Shown here in pieces: positions 52,203 through 60,099 of a stretch of DNA of 64,000 nucleotides; within the stretch, counting starts at the first letter, position 1; every line of letters starts with the position of its first letter. The DNA is from Chryseobacterium lathyri (lineage in GTDB: Bacteria > Bacteroidota > Bacteroidia > Flavobacteriales > Weeksellaceae), in NCBI RefSeq assembly GCF_030812195.1, contig NZ_JAUSSF010000002.1, positions 992,001 through 1,056,000 on the forward strand, given 5' to 3'. The notes under the pieces are model-generated. The model did no database searches and had not been told where the DNA came from. It saw only the letters and a program-made list of their open reading frames with translations. The translations under genes were made by a program, and so were the position numbers.

Positions 52203-53375
52203 TTAATTGTTTTCCGGATTCAGCTTATTTAAGAAAATAAAGGTTATAATTCCGCAGAGAGCAGACATAGAAGTAGCCAGAATAGCACTTCCGATCACAT
52301 ACTGAAGAAGATTATTCTTGATCAATTGAAAATCGAGTTCGCTGCTCAAAATATTACTGTCACCATGTACAAAAGGGGATCCTAAAAATAGAGAAGCGGC
52401 AATCACTAAAGGAATGAACGGCGGAAGACTAACGTTGGAGGCTATAAAAGCCAGGACTTTATTCAGCTTAAAAAGAACGGACAGTGAGATGACAAGCAAC
52501 GTGTGAAATCCCCAGAAAGGAGAAAGTCCTATGAAAACACCGAGAGCGATTGAGAATGCTTTTGTCCGGTTACTGCCGTCACTTTCCAGGACATCTTCTT
52601 TTAAGAACCTTTTAAAGCTTTTTTTTTTGAAATTATTCACGAAATTTCTCGGAATAATGTAAAGCAGGGTTATAACCACCAAAATAGTATTCAGGATGCT
52701 GATCCGTGTGAAATCTTTGAACGGTCTAAAATGTGAAACCCGTTCTGCAGGGTCATACAAAACTTTTATCGGGACATTTTTTACGGGAACATGTCTCCAG
52801 GCTGTCCTAACGATAATCTCGATCTCGAATTCAAATTTCGGCGTATAATATTTTTTCGGAATTCTCAGTAACGGATATAATCTATAGCCGGATTGGGTGT
52901 CCTCAAGTTTTATTCCGGTCTCAAACCAGAACCAGAAATTAGAAAATCTGTTCCCAAAACTGCTTTTTTTAGGAATTCCGTCCTGTGACATGTTGCGGTT
53001 GCCAATCAGAAGTACATCCTTATCTTCTTTAAGCAGAGCTTCTACAAATACAGGAATATCATCCGGATAATGCTGCCCGTCAGAATCAATGGTGATGGCA
53101 TAATGATAGCCCAGTTCCTTCGCTTTTCTGAAGCCTGTTTTAAGCCCATTTCCCTTGCCTTTGTTCTCAGGCAGTGAGATTACCACTATATGAGGATATT
53201 GTGTTAATATTTGTGAAGTAGAATCTGTAGAACCGTCATTAACTGCAATAATACTTCCGGTATAGTGCAAGACACCGTCTATCACTCTTTTCAGAGTTTT
53301 CTCATTATTGTAGGTAGGTATTAAAATGCAGATCTTCTTTTCAGAAATTACATTTTGTACTTCAGGAAGGGTCAT
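52203..53375 (-). CDS. Family 2 glycosyltransferase fused to DUF2062 (pigment cluster)
   Basis: 390 residues. Residues 14-230 form a GT2 domain: ILIPTYNNEKTLKRVIDG, AVNDGSTDST and the DSD metal site (97-99, ITIDSDGQHYPDD). After a membrane helix near 232-252, the C-terminal part (about 290-385) is a DUF2062 domain with LGVFIGLSPFWGFHTLLVISL. This fusion occurs in aryl polyene and xanthomonadin clusters. It may glycosylate the pigment or a lipid carrier; dolichol-phosphate mannose synthase-like activity is the closest analogy. First minus-strand gene from the cluster centre. Confidence 0.85.
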   Translation of the reverse strand: MTLPEVQNVISEKKICILIPTYNNEKTLKRVIDGVLHYTGSIIAVNDGSTDSTSQILTQYPHIVVISLPENKGKGNGLKTGFRKAKELGYHYAITIDSDGQHYPDDIPVFVEALLKEDKDVLLIGNRNMSQDGIPKKSSFGNRFSNFWFWFETGIKLEDTQSGYRLYPLLRIPKKYYTPKFEFEIEIIVRTAWRHVPVKNVPIKVLYDPAERVSHFRPFKDFTRISILNTILVVITLLYIIPRNFVNNFKKKSFKRFLKEDVLESDGSNRTKAFSIALGVFIGLSPFWGFHTLLVISLSVLFKLNKVLAFIASNVSLPPFIPLVIAASLFLGSPFVHGDSNILSSELDFQLIKNNLLQYVIGSAILATSMSALCGIITFIFLNKLNPENN

Positions 53376-53379
53376 TTTT

Positions 53380-53856
53380 TTATTTTATAGTAGCTCTTTC
53401 AGTATCTGTAAAGGATTTAGATTGCATCGCAAACTTTTTTACATAACTTTTCAGAGTTGCGTTCTGCTTACTGTAATTATTGATAAGGAATGTTTTATCT
53501 TCTTTCATGCTGCTTCTGTATCCTACTATTTTTGGAATATTCTCCTGCACACTCAGCCTGATCAGTCGAAGTTCTATATTATTCGGGTTACTTTTGATAA
53601 TGCTTTCAAGGCTGGTAGCTCCACTTTTTACAAGAGCCTTCCTGTTGTTCTTGGTAACCTTTGCTTCCATAATCTTTGCTGCGGCTTTATAACCACTGGT
53701 TATAGCGTCCGAACCAGATTGTTTTTCTGCAAGATGAATGAATGCTTCTGTATTGGCATTAGATTGATTCGCTTTTGCGTAGCTGCTTCTCAGGTTTTCT
53801 AAATCACTTTGAAAGAAAAAAATAAAAGCGGTTATGAGGGAGAGAAAAAGTTTCAT
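53380..53856 (-). CDS. Secreted helical protein of unknown function (pigment cluster)
   Basis: 158 residues with a signal peptide (MKLFLSLITAFIFFFQ). The mature part is helical and Lys/Ser/Ala-rich, with the spacing of short TPR-like repeats (AEKQSGSDAITSGYKAAAKI, SLESIIKSNPNNIELRLIRL). No named family recognised. It is four bases from the glycosyltransferase and overlaps the dehydratase gene by four bases, so it is firmly within the operon. Confidence 0.7.
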   Translation of the reverse strand: MKLFLSLITAFIFFFQSDLENLRSSYAKANQSNANTEAFIHLAEKQSGSDAITSGYKAAAKIMEAKVTKNNRKALVKSGATSLESIIKSNPNNIELRLIRLSVQENIPKIVGYRSSMKEDKTFLINNYSKQNATLKSYVKKFAMQSKSFTDTERATIK

Positions 53857-54233
53857 GAAAGTATTTTTTTATAGCTTACAGACATTTTTAATGCAATAGT
53901 CTCGCCAAAAGAGGTTGTATTTTTTACTTTAACATCTTCTTCATTTTCAGTAATATCCAGCTGAAGCTTCAGGTCCGGTGTTTCAAAAGGATTGATAATA
54001 GCCATGAACTTTACATTTGAAGCTGTTTTCAGAAATAGCTTGGAGCCGGTGAATTCTTCCGTCAGCTCTTTTACGATCTGCATCATACAGACACCCGGTG
54101 TTACCGGATTACCCGGAAAATGGCCTTTAAAAATATCATGATCTTTATTCAGGTGAATATAAGCCGTAAAACTTCCGTTTTCTGCTTTTTCATAAGATTC
54201 TAAAGTGTAAAAGTCTGTAAGAATGGTCTGCAT
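53853..54233 (-). CDS. FabZ-like 3-hydroxyacyl-ACP dehydratase (pigment cluster)
   Basis: Hotdog-fold protein of 126 residues. The FabZ-type signature is GHFPGNPVTPGVCMMQ: catalytic His38 is present, but the position of the catalytic Glu (PGVLxxE in FabZ) is Gln52. Members of the aryl-polyene dehydratase branch diverge in this helix, so it may still dehydrate 3-hydroxyacyl-ACP to the enoyl form that builds the polyene; a partner could supply the missing acid. Four bases from the beta-barrel gene upstream. Confidence 0.82.
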   Translation of the reverse strand: MQTILTDFYTLESYEKAENGSFTAYIHLNKDHDIFKGHFPGNPVTPGVCMMQIVKELTEEFTGSKLFLKTASNVKFMAIINPFETPDLKLQLDITENEEDVKVKNTTSFGETIALKMSVSYKKILS

Positions 54234-54237
54234 GATC

Positions 54238-54840
54238 TTATTTTTTCAGATTAAATGTATAATAAAGCCCTGTCTGGAAAACAACATTAGAGTGATTTCT
54301 GTTATAGCTGTCTACAGGAATAAAGCCTTTTTTTATCCTGGCTTCGATGCCAAAGTTTTTAGTGATGTCGTAGCCCAAACCGGCAGTAATTCCCAGGTCG
54401 ATCTCATTTTCAGGGTCAAAATTCTTTTTGTCTACTACAAATTCCAAAGTTGGCCCAACATGTACATTGAACTGATTGAAATAGAATTTATTGATAAGCT
54501 GCAATCCCAGATAAGATACAGAAAGCGTTTTTCCGTCCCAGTTATTAACGTTCGTACTTATTTTTGCTCCCTGTCTGGAATAGTTGATCTCCGGCTGCAA
54601 AGCATAAAATTTTGCAAGACGGATGTTCCCTATAAATCCGATATAAAAATCTGTTTTCGTTTTATAATCCAGATAAGGCTCTGCAGCATTGGGAAATTCT
54701 TCCAGATAATAATAGTTAAATTCTTCACTGTTCGAAAAATGAGAGAAATTGGCTCCTGCTCTGATTCCCGGTGTAAAAGTTACCTGCGCAAAAGACAGGC
54801 TTGAAATTAAGGCTGCGACTAAGAATAGAAGCTTTTTCAT
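54238..54840 (-). CDS. Outer-membrane beta-barrel protein (pigment cluster)
   Basis: 200 residues with signal peptide MKKLLFLVAALISSLSFAQ and a barrel pattern like PorT/opacity-type proteins: FTPGIRAGANFSHF, FYIGFIGNIRLAKFYALQPE, GITAGLGYDITKNFGIEARI and GLYYTFNL with the terminal aromatic-rich strand. About eight strands are likely. In the pigment operon it could help seat or export the pigment at the outer membrane, but a general structural role is equally possible. Confidence 0.8.
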   Translation of the reverse strand: MKKLLFLVAALISSLSFAQVTFTPGIRAGANFSHFSNSEEFNYYYLEEFPNAAEPYLDYKTKTDFYIGFIGNIRLAKFYALQPEINYSRQGAKISTNVNNWDGKTLSVSYLGLQLINKFYFNQFNVHVGPTLEFVVDKKNFDPENEIDLGITAGLGYDITKNFGIEARIKKGFIPVDSYNRNHSNVVFQTGLYYTFNLKK

Positions 54841-54841
54841 G

Positions 54842-55483
54842 TTAATTCTGTTCGGTTTCGGTTATTTGAATTAGTTTTATATTGATCTTAAAATCCTTAT
54901 GCTGGAGGTTTAAGCTATCCGCGAAGATATGTTTTTTTGCCTCAAAAGTAAAATCAATTTTTTCCTTATTATTTTTTGTGTAGACGATTTCTTTTAACAG
55001 CCCGTTTTCTTTATTGAAAAACAGATAATAGGTTTTATTGCCGGCTTTTGACGAATAAATTTTAGAATTGCTGTTTTCAAACGATTCATTCACAGGGTAT
55101 TGTTTTTTCAGCAACTCCCGGAAGTCATTTTCTAAAAAATTAATAACGATCTTTTTGTCCAGGTCCGGGAGAACGTAATTCAGTTTAAAATCATTTTCGG
55201 AGATCTCAAAATCAATTAATTTATTCCCAAAATCCGAGGTCATAGCTACACGATGGGTCGTTTCATTAAGCTTTTTAATGATCAGAATACCGCTTACATG
55301 ATTTTTATAAATATCCATCTGACATTTATAAACATAGTCTTCACCGGAAGAAAAATATAAATTTTCAACTGTTTTTTCAGAATCCTGAACCGGTTTTACG
55401 TCTGTAAGTTTGTAGCTTTTGCAGGAAATAAACAGCAAAACAAACAGACTATAAACTAAACTCTGAAGCTGCAATCGCTGCAT
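54842..55483 (-). CDS. Lipoprotein of unknown function (pigment cluster)
   Basis: 213 residues from the ATG complementary to 55481-55483; an in-frame ATG at 55507 is eight codons further upstream. Signal QSLVYSLFVLLFISC gives lipid Cys near 21. The mature part is beta-rich (YVYKCQMDIYKNHVSGILII, TYYLFFNKENGLLKEIVY), somewhat like the DUF3261-type lipoproteins of aryl polyene clusters and like LolB, but I cannot assign it. The gene overlaps the lolA-like gene by 35 bases, and the pair suggests a LolA/LolB-like relay. Confidence 0.7.
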   Translation of the reverse strand: MQRLQLQSLVYSLFVLLFISCKSYKLTDVKPVQDSEKTVENLYFSSGEDYVYKCQMDIYKNHVSGILIIKKLNETTHRVAMTSDFGNKLIDFEISENDFKLNYVLPDLDKKIVINFLENDFRELLKKQYPVNESFENSNSKIYSSKAGNKTYYLFFNKENGLLKEIVYTKNNKEKIDFTFEAKKHIFADSLNLQHKDFKINIKLIQITETEQN

Positions 55484-56075
55484 TGATCTTGGTATTTTTG
55501 AAAACAATATTAGTGGTGTCCCCCGATGCTTCCGTCATATTAACCTGTGAAACTGTAGACTGATTCTTTGGAAAATGCAGTTCGATCTGTTTGATATATT
55601 TCAACAACTGAGCAGATTTCGGGGTGAATTTTGCTACGTTGAAATTTCCGTTTTTGTAATAGGAAACAGCAAATTCAGGATCGCTGAACATTTTCCCATT
55701 CGAGCTTCCTACAATTAGCTTATTGATCTTTTCAAATGTCTTACTCTTGGCATCGACAGACGATTTTTTCCCCTGATCGTTGATGAAAATTTTATTGTCC
55801 TTAAAAACAACTCCGTACTGGTAAGGTTTTGTGTATTTCCAGCTCAACATATTCGGGGTTTTCAACGACATTTTGCCGTAGGTGACAATATTTTTATCCA
55901 GAAAATCCATTTTTTTGGTTTGGGTGAAATCACTTTGCATTGTTTTGATTTGCTGGGTTTCAGAAGAAACTTTGGTGACAAATGCTTTTGCTTCCCCTGC
56001 TGACATTGCTGTCATCTGTGCAGAAATGAAGCTGGAAACTAATAAAAATGCTCCAAAAGCAATATTTTTAATCAT
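55449..56075 (-). CDS. LolA-like lipid/lipoprotein carrier (pigment cluster)
   Basis: 208 residues with signal peptide MIKNIAFGAFLLVSSFISAQ. LolA fold features: QSDFTQTKKMDFLDKNIVTY, GKMSLKTPNMLSWKYTKPYQ and the repeated strand layout of a half-barrel with a hydrophobic cavity. Aryl polyene clusters carry such a protein, thought to move the lipid-linked pigment across the periplasm. Two bases from the deacetylase gene. Confidence 0.87.
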   Translation of the reverse strand: MIKNIAFGAFLLVSSFISAQMTAMSAGEAKAFVTKVSSETQQIKTMQSDFTQTKKMDFLDKNIVTYGKMSLKTPNMLSWKYTKPYQYGVVFKDNKIFINDQGKKSSVDAKSKTFEKINKLIVGSSNGKMFSDPEFAVSYYKNGNFNVAKFTPKSAQLLKYIKQIELHFPKNQSTVSQVNMTEASGDTTNIVFKNTKINAAIAASEFSL

Positions 56076-56076
56076 T

Positions 56077-56823
56077 TTACTTTGATTTTGTAATTGAATC
56101 GACCGTAAATGTCGAATATTTTTTATTCCTCAAAAATAACAATAAATCTGCCAATACATGATAAGTCTTTTCTGAAGTGTCATGAAGCAGAATAATACTT
56201 CCTTTCTTCAGGCTTTTTGTTATTCTTTTAAAAATTTTCTTCTCATCGTCTGTCACTGTATCCAGTGAACGGATATTCCAGCCGATGCTTTTTTTATGGG
56301 TTCTTTTAATAGCTTTGGCAATACTCGGATTGGTAACGCCGAAAGGAGGCCGGTATAAATCAGTTTTTATATGGCCTGCTTTTGCCATTATCTCATCACA
56401 TTTCTCAATTTCCGCTGTCATTTTTGAAGCAGATAAGAAACCTGTATTGTTCGAATGGGAAAAGGTGTGATTTCCAACGGTATGGCCTTCAGCAATAATT
56501 CTTTGAAATATTTCAGGATATTTTTCAATCTGTTTTCCTATGCAGAAGAAGGTAGCCTTTATCTGATGTTCTTTAAGCAGATCTAAAAACTGAGGGGTAA
56601 ATTCAGTTGGTCCGTCATCAAAAGTCAGGGCAACTTCGTTGATTTTCGTTCTTTTATGAGTAATGCTGTTGACAAAGTATCCCAGTCTTATATCAAAAGA
56701 TCCCCATACAACAACTGCGGAAAAGGCCAGAAAACAAGCGATATAAACCCAAAAGCTTCCGTGAAATGCATAAATGAACGCATTGCAGAAAAGATAAAAT
56801 AGAATGAATGGGTAGTGTTTCAT
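56077..56823 (-). CDS. Polysaccharide deacetylase family protein (pigment cluster)
   Basis: 248 residues. Two membrane helices near 5-22 and 24-42, then a NodB homology domain from about 63: VALTFDDGPTEFTPQFL (Asp69, Asp70), GNHTFSHSN (His119, His123), LYRPPFG and ILLHDTSEKT. These are the metal-binding and catalytic residues of carbohydrate esterase family 4, which removes N-acetyl groups. What it deacetylates or de-esterifies in a pigment cluster is unclear. Confidence 0.85.
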   Translation of the reverse strand: MKHYPFILFYLFCNAFIYAFHGSFWVYIACFLAFSAVVVWGSFDIRLGYFVNSITHKRTKINEVALTFDDGPTEFTPQFLDLLKEHQIKATFFCIGKQIEKYPEIFQRIIAEGHTVGNHTFSHSNNTGFLSASKMTAEIEKCDEIMAKAGHIKTDLYRPPFGVTNPSIAKAIKRTHKKSIGWNIRSLDTVTDDEKKIFKRITKSLKKGSIILLHDTSEKTYHVLADLLLFLRNKKYSTFTVDSITKSK

Positions 56824-56880
56824 CTTCTGTTATTTTGAGTTTTTACTACATAAGCAAATGTACAAATTCGCTCCTTCTCT

Positions 56881-57942
56881 TTAAGCTCTTTCCAATAATG
56901 TAAGATTATGATCGCTTCCAGCCAGATGATTATAAAGAAGAATATTTCTGATTTCTGCTTTCTTCTCCGGATTGATCCTCATCACTCCCGGAATCTGCTG
57001 CTCTTTCAGAATATGGCAAGCCATAAATGTCGAAAAACCGCTGGCTGTATTGAATTCCCCACTTAAATGCTTATAATACAGCAAAGCAGAATTTTGAAAT
57101 ACATCCATTGCTTTTGCATAGTACACATCAGATGCTGCATCGCTGCTAAAACCTAAGATCACGACATCAATGTCTTCATGTTTTACATTGTTTTTGGTCA
57201 AGAAATTTGCTATAAAAGATGGTACTTCTTCTATGTCTAATCTGTTGATAATCTGAATATCTTTGAGTTTAGCATAGGAATTTTCAGTCTTCTCTTTTCC
57301 TAAAACAAAAAAGGCAGCACCTTCACCCCAGATCACTCCATCCGTCTCTGAATGTAGATAATCAGCAGGAAGATCTTCTTCTTTTTTTATGGTATTGTTA
57401 AGACAGTAAAGCTCCATAGTTCTGTTAGTCTGCTCATCAGCAGCTCCTACAAGTATATTGTCAGCTTCTCCGTCATTGATCTGAAGCTTGGCATCCAGGA
57501 ATGAAAATTCCAATGATGAAGAGGTATTGACATACGTGAAATTGTACGCATGGCATTGAAGTCCCAGGGCAATCTGCCCTGCAACGGTATTATGAGTTGA
57601 TTGAATAAAAAATGTTGGAGTAAGAAACTCTTCCTTATTATCAATCACATTTTTAAGAAATTTTTCGGAATCCTGCGAACAGCCCATTCCCGTTCCTACA
57701 ATAATAGCATCCGGCTGTTCAATTCCGGCTTCTTTTAAAGCATGATGTGAAGCTACGGAACTCATTTTTACGGTTTTAGACATTCTTCTGCTCATTGCAG
57801 GCGGAATGAATTCCTTATAATTAGGCTCTACTGCTTTTAAAATCTGAGCAGACTGGTCAGCCTTAAGATCCTGGAAGAAATTTTCTTTTAATGTGTCCTG
57901 TACTGAAATACAGGATGCACTGTTGATGTATACTGCACTCAT
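56881..57942 (-). CDS. Ketosynthase-like chain-length-factor homologue without catalytic residues
   Basis: 353 residues of the thiolase/ketosynthase fold. The nucleophile region reads YVNTSSSLEFSF, aligning Ser where the neighbouring synthase has Cys160. Neither HGT motif remains: the first is replaced by LGFSSDAASD and the second by YKHLSGEFNTASG with Glu in place of His. It overlaps the intact synthase gene by four bases, so it most likely forms a heterodimer with it as a chain-length factor, as reported for ApeO-ApeC-type pairs in aryl polyene synthesis. Confidence 0.85.
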   Translation of the reverse strand: MSAVYINSASCISVQDTLKENFFQDLKADQSAQILKAVEPNYKEFIPPAMSRRMSKTVKMSSVASHHALKEAGIEQPDAIIVGTGMGCSQDSEKFLKNVIDNKEEFLTPTFFIQSTHNTVAGQIALGLQCHAYNFTYVNTSSSLEFSFLDAKLQINDGEADNILVGAADEQTNRTMELYCLNNTIKKEEDLPADYLHSETDGVIWGEGAAFFVLGKEKTENSYAKLKDIQIINRLDIEEVPSFIANFLTKNNVKHEDIDVVILGFSSDAASDVYYAKAMDVFQNSALLYYKHLSGEFNTASGFSTFMACHILKEQQIPGVMRINPEKKAEIRNILLYNHLAGSDHNLTLLERA

Positions 57943-59138
57943 GATTTTGAGAAAATTAAAGTAGAACAGTTACCACCAAATCCGAATGAATTGGAAAGAA
58001 CATGGTTGATGTTTTTCTCTTTCAATTCTGTAACCGGAGTTAAATCAAATTCTGCCATTTTCGTTTTGAAATTAAGATTCGGGAAAATGACACCGTACTG
58101 TATCGCCAAAATAGAGAATACCGATTCAATTCCTGCTGCTGCTGCCAGAGTATGTCCTGTAAAAGCTTTGGTAGAACTGAATTCAGGTACCTGACCGTCG
58201 CCAAATATTCTGATCATAGCAATTCCTTCCGATAAATCATTATTAGGAGTGGCTGTTCCGTGAACATTGATATAATCTATCTCTTCCTTTGCTAACCCGG
58301 ATATTTTAAATGCCTGTTGCATGGCCAGAAAAGCGCCTTGTCCGTTTTCTGATGATGCAGTTTGATGATGGGCATCATTGGCATTTCCGTAGCCTGAAAG
58401 ATAAGCCAGCACTTTTTTGTTTTCTTTTTTTACCACCTCATCAGATTCAAGAACGATAAAAGCAGCTGCCTCACCAAGATTCAGACCTTTTCTATCATTA
58501 TCAAAAGGAGTATTGTAAGAATCTGTGAGAATCATCAGGGTATTGAATCCGTTCAACGTAAACTTTGAAAGAGAATCTGTTCCTCCAACGATGACGCGGT
58601 CCAGAACCCCGTTTTTTATGAGTTTTGCTCCCATCATAATCGCATTGGCGGCTGAAGAGCATGCTGTACTGATGGTGGAAACCATGCCTTTTAAACCGAG
58701 ATAATCCGCGATAGCTAATGAGGAATTACCTGCATCATGAGCATCGATATATTTTTGCTTTTCAGGAAAGTTTTCGTAAGAGTAGAAATACCTTTCAGTA
58801 ATATCCATTCCGGCTACACTGGTGGAAGAGATCAACCCGGTTTTATATTCATTAATATCTGAAATTCCGGCAGATTCTACGGCTTCTTTTGCGGCAATCA
58901 TTCCTAATAAAGAAGTTCTTGTTACATTATTGTCCTCAGGCAGCTGAAGTTTTCGGACAAGCTCTTCATTAGACCATTTTATTTCGCCCGTTTTTATAGA
59001 TCCGGCATGGCGGGTTTCAAACATTTCAATGTCTGAAATTCCGTGTTTTCCGGATTTTAACGAAATAAAATTTTCCTCCACATTGTTTCCGATGGAGGAA
59101 ATGATGCCCATTCCTGTTATGGCAATTTTTCGACTCAT
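57939..59138 (-). CDS. Beta-ketoacyl-ACP synthase with full triad (pigment cluster)
   Basis: 399 residues. Cys160 in ISTACSSAANAIM, His in INVHGTATPNND near 297 and His in KAFTGHTLAAAAG near 332. Member of the FabF/aryl-polyene synthase type. Coupled by overlap with the degenerate partner downstream (57939-57942), the expected arrangement for a KS-CLF pair that sets polyene length. A palindromic repeat separates it from the ACP gene upstream. Confidence 0.92.
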   Translation of the reverse strand: MSRKIAITGMGIISSIGNNVEENFISLKSGKHGISDIEMFETRHAGSIKTGEIKWSNEELVRKLQLPEDNNVTRTSLLGMIAAKEAVESAGISDINEYKTGLISSTSVAGMDITERYFYSYENFPEKQKYIDAHDAGNSSLAIADYLGLKGMVSTISTACSSAANAIMMGAKLIKNGVLDRVIVGGTDSLSKFTLNGFNTLMILTDSYNTPFDNDRKGLNLGEAAAFIVLESDEVVKKENKKVLAYLSGYGNANDAHHQTASSENGQGAFLAMQQAFKISGLAKEEIDYINVHGTATPNNDLSEGIAMIRIFGDGQVPEFSSTKAFTGHTLAAAAGIESVFSILAIQYGVIFPNLNFKTKMAEFDLTPVTELKEKNINHVLSNSFGFGGNCSTLIFSKS

Positions 59139-59150
59139 TTTATTGTATAA

Positions 59151-59211
59151 TGTAACAATATATCAATCTAACAGTTTACCAATCATTGTTACACTGTTAG
59201 ATTGATATATT
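59151..59211. repeat. TAACAAT-type palindromic repeat, copy C
   Basis: AATATATCAATCTAACAGT (59157-59175) and its perfect complement (59193-59211) form a 19-pair stem; TGTAACAAT and ATTGTTACA units are also present. Located in the synthase-ACP spacer. Confidence 0.75.
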
Positions 59212-59218
59212 GAATAAA

Positions 59219-59476
59219 TTATTTCGTTCTGTTCTCTTCAATGAATGCAGCCATTGTATCGATAGACTGGAAAATTTCCTTTCCTTTTTTAGGATCGGCC
59301 AATTTGATCCCATAATCTTTATCAAGAAGAACAATCAGTTCCAGAGCATCGATAGAATCAAGGCCCAGACCTCCTCCGAATAACGGATCCGTATCTTTGA
59401 TCTCTTCTACAGAAACATCTTCGAGGTTAAGGACTTCAATGATTTTGTGTTTCAATTCTGTTTTTAAGTTTTCCAT
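59219..59476 (-). CDS. Acyl carrier protein 2 (pigment cluster)
   Basis: 85 residues with the phosphopantetheine Ser41 in GGGLGLDSIDALELIV, a Gly-rich version of the site seen in aryl polyene and DAR cluster ACPs. Lies between two repeat copies. Would carry intermediates for the ketosynthases encoded on either side. Confidence 0.92.
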   Translation of the reverse strand: MENLKTELKHKIIEVLNLEDVSVEEIKDTDPLFGGGLGLDSIDALELIVLLDKDYGIKLADPKKGKEIFQSIDTMAAFIEENRTK

Positions 59477-59489
59477 AATTATTTAAATT

Positions 59490-59560
59490 TACCAATGTAT
59501 CAGTTTATCAATAATTGTTACATTGCTACACTGTTATATTGTTACATTTTTATAAGGTTA
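59490..59560. repeat. TAACAAT-type repeat, copy D
   Basis: The spacer between ACP 2 and the small ketosynthase-like gene carries ACCAATGTATCAGTTTATCAA, then ATTGTTACATTGCTACACTG and TTATATTGTTACATT: the same TGTAACAAT/ATTGTTACA units as copies A-C, partly in direct order, so the hairpin is weaker. Confidence 0.55.
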
Positions 59561-60098
59561 GCAAATATACAAAAGCTTTATAATTTTCCTGATAAAGTTC
59601 TGTCCAGCCGCAGAGAACTTTTTCTGCTTTTCCGGACAGCAGGATTTGTTCTGCATAGTTGTTTAAAAATGTCTCGTCAAATTCATCCAAAACGAAAAAG
59701 GCATTTTCGGTCTGCATTTTATGTTTAATGCTGATTTCACCTACGCATATGTTAGGAAGCGTATAAACGAATACAGCGGGACTCGGGAAATAATTTTCCT
59801 GGGAATTGATGCTTTCCTGGTATTTAAAATCGGTATCCAGGCTTGACGACCTGTTGGCAAGAACCACTGCTGTTCTGCTGTGATCATCATCTTTTAAAAT
59901 CATTTCCGCGGCAAGAAAGGCAAGCTTACTCAGATTATCCATCTTGTGAAACTTAGGGTAGCTAAGCTCCATGCTTTTATAGGCTTCTTTGGCAAAGTCA
60001 TGAAAAGTTTCGCTCTGGCTTTCAAAAACAAGGTTTCCGTTAACGGTTATTTTTGAATGTTCTATGGTACAGCTGTCAGTTTTCTTCATCATTTTCAT
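59550..60098 (-). CDS. Short ketosynthase-like protein (N-terminal half only)
   Basis: 182 residues. The stretch [20 protein letters not shown] and [21 protein letters not shown] resembles the N-terminal half of ketosynthase-like proteins, where TLPN and GE follow the strand before the nucleophile elbow. The C-terminal catalytic His motifs are absent because the protein stops at half length. It is not a recent truncation: the frame is clean and the stop-start spacing with the next synthase gene is one base. Perhaps a scaffold or starter-binding partner; catalytic activity is unlikely. Confidence 0.7.
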   Translation of the reverse strand: MKMMKKTDSCTIEHSKITVNGNLVFESQSETFHDFAKEAYKSMELSYPKFHKMDNLSKLAFLAAEMILKDDDHSRTAVVLANRSSSLDTDFKYQESINSQENYFPSPAVFVYTLPNICVGEISIKHKMQTENAFFVLDEFDETFLNNYAEQILLSGKAEKVLCGWTELYQENYKAFVYLLTL

Positions 60099-60099
60099 T

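Noticed and set aside
54223..54804. 193-codon plus-strand frame opposite the beta-barrel gene
   Set aside because: Covers an intact gene with signal peptide on the other strand; the reading itself is low in plausible structure.
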